The notes under the pieces: generated by a model
The model's database searches: none
What the model saw: the letters and a program-made list of their open reading frames with translations, nothing else
Told to the model about the DNA's origin: nothing
Shown: piece after piece, positions 45,032-53,178 of the stretch
Numbering within the stretch: the first letter of the stretch is position 1
Layout: every line of letters begins with the position of its first letter
Assembly: GCF_007860175.1 (NCBI RefSeq)
Contig: NZ_SJPX01000005.1
Location: forward strand, 930,001 to 994,000
Source: Rubripirellula reticaptiva
GTDB lineage: Bacteria; Planctomycetota; Planctomycetia; Pirellulales; Pirellulaceae
DNA length: 64,000 nucleotides
Direction: 5' to 3'
Translations under genes and position numbers: made by a program

Positions 45032-45256
45032 TTAAAATTCGTGCAAAGAAATCTCGGTACTCGCCTTGTCGGCTGGTCGCGAGGTATCAAAATGTGCGAT
45101 CCGTAGCCCAGACCAGAATCGGCTCGACAGAATTGCTGGCGTTGATAAAACCAGAGCGATCACGACAATTAACCAAATCGACCGATTCCACCTGGCCGGC
45201 CCAGGCACCCCAAACACCCCTGTATTCCGCTCGATCCGACGCCTTGTCAGGTCCAA
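45032..45256 (-). CDS. Possible small membrane protein upstream of lpoB-like gene
   Basis: 74 residues if read from the TTG at 45256, the only start before an in-frame stop. A basic N-terminus is followed by one good transmembrane helix (SIWLIVVIALVLSTPAILS) and a short hydrophilic tail ending in STEISLHEF. It is on the same strand as the lpoB-like gene and ends 84 bp before it, so it may be the first gene of that operon, a position comparable to ycfL before lpoB in Escherichia coli. The TTG start and absent ribosome site keep it tentative. Confidence 0.42.
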   Translation of the reverse strand: MDLTRRRIERNTGVFGVPGPARWNRSIWLIVVIALVLSTPAILSSRFWSGLRIAHFDTSRPADKASTEISLHEF

Positions 45257-45303
45257 CGTCCATCCGAATCAGCCTCGCATACTCACCCGCTAAGACTTCG
45301 CCC

Positions 45304-45741
45304 ATGACTGCTGTCGCTTTTCCGGAAACGATCGAATCGGCCCCCATCCTTGCCCCCGCTGTGCTGCCAAGCATTTCGCGAGCGGCACCTCATCATTCGT
45401 CACCTGTGCTTGTCGGCGACGACGACGATGATGATGACGTCGACTCCGATGACGATTCGGCAGACTCGGACGACGATTCGATTGATGACGGCGAAGATTC
45501 GAAGGACGATCTAGCCGAAGACGACGACATCGACGAATTTGATGACATCGACGAAGACGACTTCGATGACAATTTCGATGATGACTTCGAAGAAGAACTC
45601 GAAGACGATTATGAAATCGAAATCGATGACGAGATCAGTGCCGAGTTTGGGCTGAACACGGGCGATGTGCCCGAAGAAGAAATCGACGACAGCGTGGATG
45701 ACGACCTGGACGACTTTGATGATTTCGAAAACGTCGACTGA
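45304..45741 (+). CDS. Extremely acidic low-complexity protein
   Basis: 145 residues from the ATG at 45304. After a 37-residue ordinary N-terminus the rest is almost entirely Asp and Glu with a few Ser, Ile and Phe (VGDDDDDDDVDSDDD and similar). No signal peptide, no domain. Such tails can bind metal ions, basic proteins or nucleic-acid-binding proteins. The start is uncertain because no strong ribosome site is seen. It is divergent from the possible small membrane protein and convergent with the M48 protease gene. Confidence 0.72.
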   Translation: MTAVAFPETIESAPILAPAVLPSISRAAPHHSSPVLVGDDDDDDDVDSDDDSADSDDDSIDDGEDSKDDLAEDDDIDEFDDIDEDDFDDNFDDDFEEELEDDYEIEIDDEISAEFGLNTGDVPEEEIDDSVDDDLDDFDDFENVD

Positions 45742-45742
45742 T

Positions 45743-45768
45743 TCGGCCCTAGCAACCCGCTAGGCCGA
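45743..45768. terminator. Hairpin between convergent genes
   Basis: TCGGCCCTAGC and GCTAGGCCGA pair over 10 bp with one bulge and a 5-nt loop, directly after the acidic-protein stop and overlapping the stop of the M48 gene. There is no T-run, so it may be an RNA-stabilising or Rho-assisted end rather than a classic terminator. Confidence 0.4.
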
Positions 45769-47037
45769 TTCGGCGAACGAATGAATCACGGGCGTTTCAC
45801 CTTCGCCTTCTTGGTTCATCCAGGCAATCCGTTCGGCAACGCCCGGATGCAACCATGTCGGTTTGCGTCCCGACGGATGATCGAACGTGACTCGCATCAA
45901 TGCCGAAGCCAGCGTGCTGGCGGCTTCGTCGTACGTGGCTGGAACATCGGTCACGCCTGTTTCTTTCGATGCAATTTCGACAGCCATTCGGCAAGCCTGC
46001 ACGTCGGCATCATGTTCGGTTCGGTACGCGACGATGCGCAGAATCAGCATCGTCAACAAAATTCCAATGACCGATCCGGCAACCAACGACCATGATTGGT
46101 TACCGGTCGCTCGCGTGATCAACGCTCCTGCCCCCCAGGCTGGCAGCACCGCTAACATTCGCATCGGCACGTGACGACGACGCAGGTGAGCGGCTTCGTG
46201 CAGCACGACCATGGCGATCTGCGAGCGAGGCAGTTCATCCATCAAACGATCCGACAACAACAGCGTTCGGATCGGCGGCACAAACCCGGCGACCATCGCA
46301 TTGAATGCCGTTCCGCCAGTGTTCCATCGCACCGCGCGAATCCGGCGAACTCCCGCCGCATCCATCAACTGATTCACCCAATCGCTCGATGCCACGTCCA
46401 GCCGTTCGGTCTTGAACAGATGCCGAATCATCCAGGGCAATCCCAGCACGACAAACCCAGCGATCATCGCAAAGGTCACCACGCCGGTCGCCGAGGCGCT
46501 GATCGGCAACAACGCAACCAAGTCCGACATTCCCAACAACATCAAAACGGGAACCACCAGCCACGCCATTCCGCTGCGAAAGGACATCCACACCGAACCG
46601 ATGTGATTGCCGACGCCAGCCTTGGTGTACTTCAGCATGCGACCGTAACTGTGCTCGGCCGACCAAGTCCCTGTACAAATCACGATTCCTGGCGACAACA
46701 ACACGATCGCTTGCAAGAACATCGAATCGGCAACATACGGAATCGACTCCAGCGTACGAGCCAAACCGAATCCGGCCAAACACAAGACAGCAACACCCAA
46801 TCCGATCCAGCGGAACGCAGCAAGCTGTTTTTCTAACCAGTCGGCGCCGGCAAGAGGTTCGATCTTTTCGTCGCGAACGTACAACGCAACACTTCGCGCA
46901 GCGACGTGGCTTAGGATCACCCACGCGGTCACCATCATCGCGGTCGCGAGTGCAGCCGAGACGGGACTGATGTCGCTGGCGGGCAACGAACCACAACTAA
47001 GCGAAACGATGACGACCAAAAAGAAATACAGATGCAC
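45760..47037 (-). CDS. M48-family membrane metalloprotease (HtpX/BlaR-like)
   Basis: 425 residues from a GTG with AGGAA 6-10 nt upstream. About five hydrophobic segments lie in the first 205 residues and another pair at about 292-335. The zinc site is HEAAH (His280, Glu281, His284), with the third ligand Glu in YRTEHDAD (about 341). The preceding GGTAFNAMVAGFVPPIRTLLLSDRLMD is typical of the M48/M56 lineage. It probably degrades or processes membrane proteins. The number of helices before the zinc site is greater than in HtpX, so it may be an M56-like sensor relative, but no beta-lactam-binding domain is present. Confidence 0.87.
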   Translation of the reverse strand: MHLYFFLVVIVSLSCGSLPASDISPVSAALATAMMVTAWVILSHVAARSVALYVRDEKIEPLAGADWLEKQLAAFRWIGLGVAVLCLAGFGLARTLESIPYVADSMFLQAIVLLSPGIVICTGTWSAEHSYGRMLKYTKAGVGNHIGSVWMSFRSGMAWLVVPVLMLLGMSDLVALLPISASATGVVTFAMIAGFVVLGLPWMIRHLFKTERLDVASSDWVNQLMDAAGVRRIRAVRWNTGGTAFNAMVAGFVPPIRTLLLSDRLMDELPRSQIAMVVLHEAAHLRRRHVPMRMLAVLPAWGAGALITRATGNQSWSLVAGSVIGILLTMLILRIVAYRTEHDADVQACRMAVEIASKETGVTDVPATYDEAASTLASALMRVTFDHPSGRKPTWLHPGVAERIAWMNQEGEGETPVIHSFAESA

Positions 47038-47270
47038 AAGAACTTCCTGGATTGGATGCCGCGGGCACCAGAGAAAGGAGCCACGAGAGAGTTCTCAATA
47101 TAGTGCTGTTGCCAAAAAGAGCCTGAGACGAGCGACTATTTGCCTCAGTTTGCCCCGACCGACGGTGGTTGACGACGGTTATTCGGATTATTGGGCGAAC
47201 GGCTCTGCAATCCACGCTACAAACCACTCGGCGAGTCGCCAAGCGTATCCGCATCAAGATCCCTTCCGAT

Positions 47271-47642
47271 CAAGTTAGATCGCGTCCGTTTTCCGGCTTC
47301 GATCGATGTCATTTTTCATTGGCGGATCGTTGACTGCTTGGCCGATCGAATAGGCCAGTCGCCCGATCATGGCAAAGTACGTGAATGCGATTCCGATCAC
47401 TGCGACGATCGCAATCACGGCACCGACCGGTGGCGTCATGGTGCTGAGCGAGGCCAGCAACAGGAACAAGCAAACGAATAGCAAGCCGCTGCTGAAATAA
47501 AAACCGCCCCACGATTCTTGGCACTTGGTGACGCTGCACGCGACCTCGGCCGAAAACGGCACAAACGGGCTGCCCATGTCCATCATCGACAGCAACACAA
47601 ACGGGAACAACGTGTAGACCGAAAACATCGTGATCGCGACGC
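47271..47642. repeat. 372-bp direct repeat, copy A
   Basis: Matches 51400-51771 in the same orientation with, by eye, about 30-35 mismatches and no indels. The match begins just before the stop codon of the truncated gene and ends abruptly at 47642. Confidence 0.92.
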
Positions 47643-47703
47643 CGAACAAAGAGGCCTGACCCGAATGCCACGTGGTCGAAAGGGCTACAAACAAGGCAGT
47701 TGC
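47275..47703 (-). pseudogene. Truncated paralogue of the zinc-ribbon membrane gene
   Basis: The last 120 or so codons (ITMFSVYTLFPFVLLSM through IGRLAYSIGQAVNDPP) are nearly identical to the C-terminus of the intact protein encoded at 51404-52999. They carry the last membrane segments only. The zinc-ribbon N-terminus, linker and first membrane helices are missing: the frame runs into the start of an IS4-type transposase remnant around 47700. Between the two copies only about five residues differ despite some thirty base differences, so this copy was probably a working paralogue before it was cut. The GTG at 47724 lies in transposase sequence and is not a real start. Confidence 0.82.
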
Positions 47704-48315
47704 GATCAGATCGTTGCGTACCACAAACCAGCCTACCGGTCAGTCTGGATGTCGAAAGAAGAGTTTGACGATCTTGATGATTTCGTTCTCGTTCGCCACC
47801 TTCGCTATTGCGTCAAACAAAAAGGCTTTCGAGTTCGCCACGTCGTTCTAGCGACAACGCTTCTTGATGCATCGGAGTACTCGGTGGAAGACCTTGCCGA
47901 TCTGTACGCACAGCGATGGCAAGTCGAGTTGGACATCCGTAGTCTGAAGCCCCACATGCAAATGGAACACCTGCGTTGCAAGAGTCCTTCGATGGTTCGC
48001 AAGGAGATCTACGCTCACATGATTTCGTACAATTTGATTCGAGACCTAATCGTGCGAACGGCGCTGCAATACTCAACAGCTCCCAAGTACCTCAGTCACA
48101 CTGCGGCGGTTCAATCACTCAATGCGTTTTCGGAAAAGTTGCAAGCCGGAAGTTGCCGAATTGAGCAACTCGAAAGGGCGCTGTTGCAGTCGATCAGCAA
48201 GCATCGCGTTGGAGACCGAAAACCAAGAGTTCACCCTCGAGAAATCAAACGCCGCCCCAGTTCATACAAGCTAATGAATCGCCCCCGACACGCCGCCCGA
48301 AGCTCTGCAGCGTGA
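47704..48315 (+). pseudogene. 5'-truncated IS4-family transposase
   Basis: About 203 residues of an IS4-type DDE transposase, from DQIVAYHKPAYRSVWMSKEEF onward. The IS4 signature Y-x2-R-x3-E-x6-K is present in YAQRWQVELDIRSLK, with the preceding VVLATTLLDASEYS strand, then KSPSMVRKEIYAHMISYNLIR. The N-terminal half with the first two catalytic Asp residues is absent. The open frame that continues upstream belongs to the antisense of the truncated membrane gene. It cannot be active. Its left boundary coincides with the break in the paralogue, so this element or its deletion probably caused that truncation. No terminal inverted repeats were found. Confidence 0.86.
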
Positions 48316-48467
48316 ACAACTTACGTCTTAACCACGCGACATTCAGGCCTGCCCCCTTTTTCGCTTTCCAGTGGAACGCTTAGCTGTGGGAATGGTTTGC
48401 CGCTGATCAATCTCTCCTGCGAAGCGATACGTTTCGGCTGCGGCCTGCATCACTCTCGTTTGTCCGT

Positions 48468-49265
48468 CTATCCACGATCAAGACGCCGCAAAGCATCCAC
48501 AAATCCCGGTCCGCAGCCTTTTACGCGGTATCGCCCATCTGAAACCTTCACCGCTTTAAACGGTTTCGCAAGCATCACCAAAATAATCGCCGGCGCGAGC
48601 AAGATCGAAGTAAAGAACAGAATCGATGCGACTCTATCGAGACCGAGCAAGAAGATCACAATCATTGCAAACGCTACCACAATCGCGCCAATTCCCGTCA
48701 GTGTCTTCCGCAACGCAAATTTCGCTCTCGCGTTCTCGCTAAGCCCGACACAGATGTGGCATTTCTTCGAAATGGAGTGGCTAGCCAGCAGCATAAAAGG
48801 GATGCCCAGTGGACCAAGAAAAATCAGCCACAGCAAATAGGGCGGACTGTAAACCAACTCAATCCACTGCATTTCAGCCGCACTGACTGCCTTTCCCGTT
48901 TTCATGCAAATTGGGGGAAGAACTGCATCCGGCACAACCCACAATTTTCCATATTGAATCGCCCACGTCCCAGCTTCCGATCCACTTCCAATTGGAATCG
49001 AGTGGCTCACACTGCTCGGTGCAACAAACGGGGTGGTGCAAGCCAACTGTGAGGTTGGAAATTGCTTGACGTCAGCCGCAGACAGATGCAAAGAATCGAA
49101 CATCGTGTCGTCTACGGGAGGGAAGGGCGAGACGTGCGGACCTGTGGTCGTCGAATCCGCCGTACGCGGCTTTCGCAAACGCACATGACAACTTGGGCAC
49201 ACGATGATTTCCTTGCCGGAAGTTTCAATACCCATAAGCACTGTTTGACATTTCGGACACTTCAC
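48468..49265 (-). CDS. Zinc-ribbon membrane protein, unknown
   Basis: 265 residues from the GTG at 49265 (AGAGA upstream), which begins VKCPKC directly; a longer frame exists but is not protein-like. The N-terminal zinc ribbon is CPKCQTVLMG...CPSCHVRLRKP. A variable linker leads to membrane segments at about 142-165 (YLLWLIFLGPLGIPFMLLAS) and two more (GIGAIVVAFAMIVIFLLGL, ASILFFTSILLAPAIILVML), and a short C-terminal domain (VSDGRYRVKGCGPGFVDAL). The architecture, ribbon plus membrane bundle, is the same general plan as the gene at 51404, though the sequences differ. Function unknown. Confidence 0.78.
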   Translation of the reverse strand: MKCPKCQTVLMGIETSGKEIIVCPSCHVRLRKPRTADSTTTGPHVSPFPPVDDTMFDSLHLSAADVKQFPTSQLACTTPFVAPSSVSHSIPIGSGSEAGTWAIQYGKLWVVPDAVLPPICMKTGKAVSAAEMQWIELVYSPPYLLWLIFLGPLGIPFMLLASHSISKKCHICVGLSENARAKFALRKTLTGIGAIVVAFAMIVIFLLGLDRVASILFFTSILLAPAIILVMLAKPFKAVKVSDGRYRVKGCGPGFVDALRRLDRG

Positions 49266-49346
49266 GGTCTCGATCTCTCTGGTTGGGTACAGTCGGCCAG
49301 GTAGCAACGCCTGAGTTGAGCATTTCCTGATTGCTATTGGTTGAAA

Positions 49347-49414
49347 ATGGCGTCCGTGTCCCAACGCGTGCTGTGAGCTTGGACACCAAATGTCTCACCA
49401 GGAACAGACGCCAT
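49347..49414. repeat. Imperfect 68-bp inverted repeat
   Basis: ATGGCGTC (49347-49354) pairs with GACGCCAT (49407-49414), with partly complementary inner sequence (CGTGTCC against GGACAC/GGAACA). It sits beside the transposase relic at 49483 and could be a REP-like or element-end structure. Confidence 0.5.
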
Positions 49415-49482
49415 GGAGCGTGGCCTATCAGATCAATCGATTCACTCAAGCGACAGTTCGGTTGCGGTGTCTTTGCTAGATA

Positions 49483-49676
49483 CTAGGCTAGGTCTCCAGT
49501 TTTCAAGTCGCGATTGTACTCGATGCCGTTGATGGCTTGGCAGGACGGTTTGGATTCCTGCATTCTCGATTCGGCTCGGCAAACCAAGTTGGACGCGCTG
49601 TTGGGGCGCGACATTCCAAATCGCTCTGAACGACTGGCGATCGTTTCGCCGGTCCAACGTCGACACAACAGTGCCG
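49483..49676 (-). pseudogene. Relic of a REP-associated (Y1-type) transposase C-terminus
   Basis: About 64 codons read REIAALLCRRWTGETIASRSERFGM and continue through SASNLVCRAESRMQES to YNRDLKTGDLA. This resembles the DnaA-like helix-turn-helix that ends many REP-associated tyrosine transposases, as I remember them in planctomycetes. The catalytic HUH/Tyr part is missing: the same frame meets no good continuation upstream and the other frames are interrupted. No start codon of its own is convincing. I treat it as a decayed fragment; the family call is moderate. Confidence 0.5.
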
Positions 49677-50038
49677 CTATTTCGCGACCGATCGCAAGGC
49701 TGCAAAAGCCAACGCACTCCGCAGCAGGAATACCGCGTACAGCGTTGTTTCTTCGATGACCTGCGCAGCCGTGACCGCCTTGAGACCGTGAGTTGTTTGA
49801 CCGTTTCTCAGAAGAGATCCCGCGGGACGTCGTGATGGGTAACCATCACTCGTTACCGCCAAAAGCTGAGGTGCTGGTCGGCAAATGTGAATGCGGTGGA
49901 CGCTTTCGCTCTGATTCATCGCTACGCTGCCCGACTTACAAGTCCAGACAAGAAAAGGGGAGCGGGGTCTTTTATTCTCGAAGCCGGAACACGGGCGTCC
50001 GAGAACGCCCGTCGAAGCGGTTGACTTTTACACGAACG
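49677..50038. other. Gene-poor stretch with a possible zinc-ribbon relic
   Basis: About 360 bp between the transposase relic and the HAF-repeat gene. On the plus strand 49793-49945 reads FDRFSEEIPRDVVMGNHHS and then GKCECGGRF with a later RCP, which looks like a fragment of a small zinc-ribbon protein, without a good start or the second Cys pair. I see nothing else. Confidence 0.35.
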
Positions 50039-51145
50039 CTACGACGCCTGCTTCTTTCGTCGGCGGTAGCTGCTGGCAGCGACAACGATGGCACCGAAGC
50101 CGAAGTTCGCGAGCAAGGAGGGCTCGGGTACCGCAACTGTCGGCGTCATCAAAAACGCTCTCTGTTGTCCGTTGAGTTCGCCATACCCAGTGATCTGGCC
50201 GTTGTTATTGATCGCCTGAGCTGAGGTCAACGTCCAGCCCGAAGCGACGGGGATGAGAGCGTTTAGGTTCAGCATCGACGTGCCGTCGAAGAGGAAGGCG
50301 TGATACGCAGCATCGCCTGTCGTACTCGCGAGCCCCACGACCTGTCCCGAGTCGTTAATTCCATGGCCATAGCTAAAAGTTCCGCCGAGCGTCCCCAGAT
50401 CCTGCATCGTCGTGCCGTTGTACAGAAAGGCGTGCTGCGCAGCATCGCCTGTCGTATACGCGGCACCCGTGACCTGTCCCGAATTGTTAATTCCATTGCC
50501 AAGACTATTCGTTCCGCCGAGCGTCCCCAGGTCCTGCATTGATGTGCCGTTGTATAGAAAGGCGTGTTGCGCAGCATTACCTGTCGTATGCGCGCCACCC
50601 GTGACCTGCCCTGAGTTGTTGATCCCCCTGCCATCGCTATAAGTTCCGCCGAGCGTCCCCAGATCCTGCATCGTCGTGCCGTTGTACAGAAAGGCGCGAG
50701 ACGCAGCATTGCCTGTCGTATCCGCGACCCCCGTGACGTGCCCCGAGTTGTTGATGCCCCTGCCATCGCTGTATGTTCCGCCGAGCGTCCCCAGGTCCTG
50801 CATCGTTGTGCCATCGTACAGAAAGGCATGATACACAAGATTGCCTGTCGTATACGCGCCCGTGACCTGTCCCGAGTTGTTGATTCCGTAGCCGTAGCTA
50901 GAAGTTCCGCCGAGTGTCCCCAGGTCCTGCATCGATGTGCCGTTGTACAGACTGGCATGCTGCGCAGCATCGCCTGTCGTATTCGCGGCCCCCGTGACCT
51001 GTCCCGAATTGTTGATTCCATAGCCGTAGCTAGAAGTTCCGCCGAGTGTCCCCAGGTCAGTGACTACATAGGCTGCCTGCACATGATCCGCCGCTGCAGT
51101 TAGCAGCATCAAGCAGGCAACGCCGATTATTGAGTGAAGTGTCAT
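50039..51145 (-). CDS. HAF-repeat PEP-CTERM exported protein
   Basis: 368 residues. A signal peptide (IIGVACLMLLTAAADHVQA) precedes six near-identical 43-44-residue repeats, each starting MQDLGTLGG or VTDLGTLGG and continuing GINNSGQVTG, TTGDAAQHAFLYNGTT. These are the HAF (probable extracellular repeat) units, a beta-propeller type. A seventh is degenerate (AQAINNNGQITGYGE). The C-terminus is a PEP-CTERM sorting signal: VPEPS, hydrophobic LLANFGFGAIVVAAS, then YRRRKK, so it should be processed by an exosortase. The repeats are also highly similar in DNA, which allows copy-number change. Role unknown; surface display is likely. Confidence 0.9.
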   Translation of the reverse strand: MTLHSIIGVACLMLLTAAADHVQAAYVVTDLGTLGGTSSYGYGINNSGQVTGAANTTGDAAQHASLYNGTSMQDLGTLGGTSSYGYGINNSGQVTGAYTTGNLVYHAFLYDGTTMQDLGTLGGTYSDGRGINNSGHVTGVADTTGNAASRAFLYNGTTMQDLGTLGGTYSDGRGINNSGQVTGGAHTTGNAAQHAFLYNGTSMQDLGTLGGTNSLGNGINNSGQVTGAAYTTGDAAQHAFLYNGTTMQDLGTLGGTFSYGHGINDSGQVVGLASTTGDAAYHAFLFDGTSMLNLNALIPVASGWTLTSAQAINNNGQITGYGELNGQQRAFLMTPTVAVPEPSLLANFGFGAIVVAASSYRRRKKQAS

Positions 51146-51399
51146 TGATTGGCTCCCAAAACGACCGAGTTAAAGTTGAAGTTGGGACAAGAGACGGGGA
51201 GTCTTTAATGCGGATGAAGGAAGAAGAAAGCTGATCAGATTTGAACTGGCTGAGCGAATCTTTATTCCGCAGCTACGCACTTCGCGAGACTATCAGTGTC
51301 CCGAACGCCTCCGCGATTCTTCTCTTCTCTTCTCTGCCCCTGCGCGCTTCAAACCCAGTCGGGGAATTTTTCAACGCTTAGGAAGGAAGCTGGTCAGAA

Positions 51400-51771
51400 C
51401 AAGTCAGATCGCGTCTGTTTTACGGCTTCGATCGATGTCGTTTTTCATCGGCGGATCGTTGACCGCTTGGCCGATCGAATAGGCCAGACGTCCGATCATG
51501 GCAAAGTACGTGAACGCGATTCCGATCACCGCAACAATCGCAATCACGGCACCGACAGGCGGCGACATGGTGCTCAGTGCGGCCAGCAACAGGAACAGAC
51601 AAACGAACAACAAGCCGCTGCTGAAATAGAAACCGCCCCAAGATTCTTGGCACTTGGTAACGCTGCGCGCGACCTCGGCCGAAAACGGCACTAAGGGACT
51701 GCCCATGTCCAGCATCGAAAGCAACACAAACGGAAACAACGTGTAGACCGAAAACATTGTGATCGCGACGC
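51400..51771. repeat. 372-bp direct repeat, copy B
   Basis: The 3' end of the intact zinc-ribbon membrane gene; pairs with 47271-47642. Same orientation, 3.76 kb between the copies. Confidence 0.92.
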
Positions 51772-52999
51772 TGATCAAGTTTTGGCCAAACACAAATGAA
51801 CACGCCATCCAAACTGGAATGAAAGCGACGCCGGCTGCCGCGAACGCGACGAACAACGTGCCCAGCCATCCGAACGGATCGAACGTTGGCCATTCGCTGA
51901 CATGGTCTTCTTGGTTGGCGACCGATTGCATGATTGCAAAGCCGCATCCGACGACCATCCCGCCCATGATAAATCCGCCAACGATCAACGCGAGCCGCAA
52001 GATCGAGATGTCGGTCGACAAGATAAAGAACGCTGGCACCGAAGCTAACACTGACAAAACGATCCAGTGCATCACGACGCCCGAATCCGTAAAGACACCA
52101 AACACGTCCTTCAACCACTGCACCAAGTCAGGCTGGTCTTCATACTTGTGCGGGCCGCTTACGGTTTCTTCGCGCGCCGCTTCGTCCAACAGTGCAGTCG
52201 CTGATTTTGTGTACGGATCGGGACGACGATCGGCAATCTGGCTCTCTTCAAACTGGAACGACGCCGCTTCGTCCATGTTGATTTCCACCTTCTTTTGAAT
52301 CTTCGGTGGTGGCGGAACGACGATAGCCGAGTGGCAATCGGGGCACTTGATTGTCTTGCCCGCCTGACTCGCTTTGGCATGCGTCACCGAACTGCAGATG
52401 TTGCAGTGGACGCGGTATTCGTTTTGGTGAGTCGGTGCAGCCAACTCAGCGGGCTTACCGCCTGCCGCACCGGCCGCTTTCGTCGATGTCGCAACGATTG
52501 GCTTGGGAATCGATTCGACTTCGGCGGTAAAGTCATCCAGCTCGCTCGTAAATTCAGCCAGCAACGCTTCGTCATCGGGACTGAATTTCGAATTCGACAC
52601 CGCCGGCTTGGCGGAGGCATTGAACTGTTCCGGCAATTTCAAGTCGCCCAGGTCGACGGCATCGAAGTCAACATCATCAAACGGCAATGATCCACCATTG
52701 TTTGATTTCGATGCGGGCTTCGCCGACATCCCAGGCGTGTTTGAATTCGCGGTTTCAGAACTCGCAGCCGCAGGCTTCGTCGCGACCGGCTTCGCTGCAA
52801 CCGGCTTAGCTGTGACTGGCTTCGCCGCGACGGGATCGTCGTCCAGTTTTAGCCAATCGTCATCATCATTTTCTGACGCTGCCAATCCGGGTGCCAAGAA
52901 TGGCTTCTCGCAGTGGGGACATGTCACTCGCTTCCCAGCCGCATCGTCGGCAACTGAAACCGATCCGTGGCACCGGGGACATTGAAGGGCAAGCGGCAT
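51404..52999 (-). CDS. Zinc-ribbon membrane protein with linker, intact paralogue
   Basis: 531 residues from the ATG at 52999. The N-terminus is an MJ0042-type zinc ribbon (CPRCHGSVSVADDAAGKRVTC with CPHC after it). A second ribbon lies in the middle (CNICSSVTHAKASQ then CPDCHSAIVVPPPP). Between them is a Lys/Pro/Ala-rich linker with KPVAAKPV-type repeats and acidic patches. The C-terminal 220 residues hold about five transmembrane helices (WIVLSVLASVPAFFILS, LALIVGGFIMGGMVVGCGF, LFVCLFLLLAALS among others). Ribbons probably face the cytoplasm. The family is common in planctomycetes but its role is not known. A truncated copy exists at 47275. Confidence 0.85.
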   Translation of the reverse strand: MPLALQCPRCHGSVSVADDAAGKRVTCPHCEKPFLAPGLAASENDDDDWLKLDDDPVAAKPVTAKPVAAKPVATKPAAASSETANSNTPGMSAKPASKSNNGGSLPFDDVDFDAVDLGDLKLPEQFNASAKPAVSNSKFSPDDEALLAEFTSELDDFTAEVESIPKPIVATSTKAAGAAGGKPAELAAPTHQNEYRVHCNICSSVTHAKASQAGKTIKCPDCHSAIVVPPPPKIQKKVEINMDEAASFQFEESQIADRRPDPYTKSATALLDEAAREETVSGPHKYEDQPDLVQWLKDVFGVFTDSGVVMHWIVLSVLASVPAFFILSTDISILRLALIVGGFIMGGMVVGCGFAIMQSVANQEDHVSEWPTFDPFGWLGTLFVAFAAAGVAFIPVWMACSFVFGQNLISVAITMFSVYTLFPFVLLSMLDMGSPLVPFSAEVARSVTKCQESWGGFYFSSGLLFVCLFLLLAALSTMSPPVGAVIAIVAVIGIAFTYFAMIGRLAYSIGQAVNDPPMKNDIDRSRKTDAI

Positions 53000-53178
53000 G
53001 GCGAGACGAACAGGGTTTTGAGAAAATGACGAGAACACACACCAAGAATAGTCCTGGCGCAGCCAAAAGAGCATCGAGGGTCATTTTATCCAGTTCGCCC
53101 CCACGCGACACTGTCGCAAGTTTCTTTTATACAGACTGGAAAGAAACGTTTCGAGCGCGTCGTCCCCAATGAAGCCAC

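Noticed and set aside
45087-45374. 95-residue minus-strand ORF overlapping the acidic protein gene
   Set aside because: Less protein-like than the overlapping frame that has a transmembrane helix, and partly antisense to the acidic gene.
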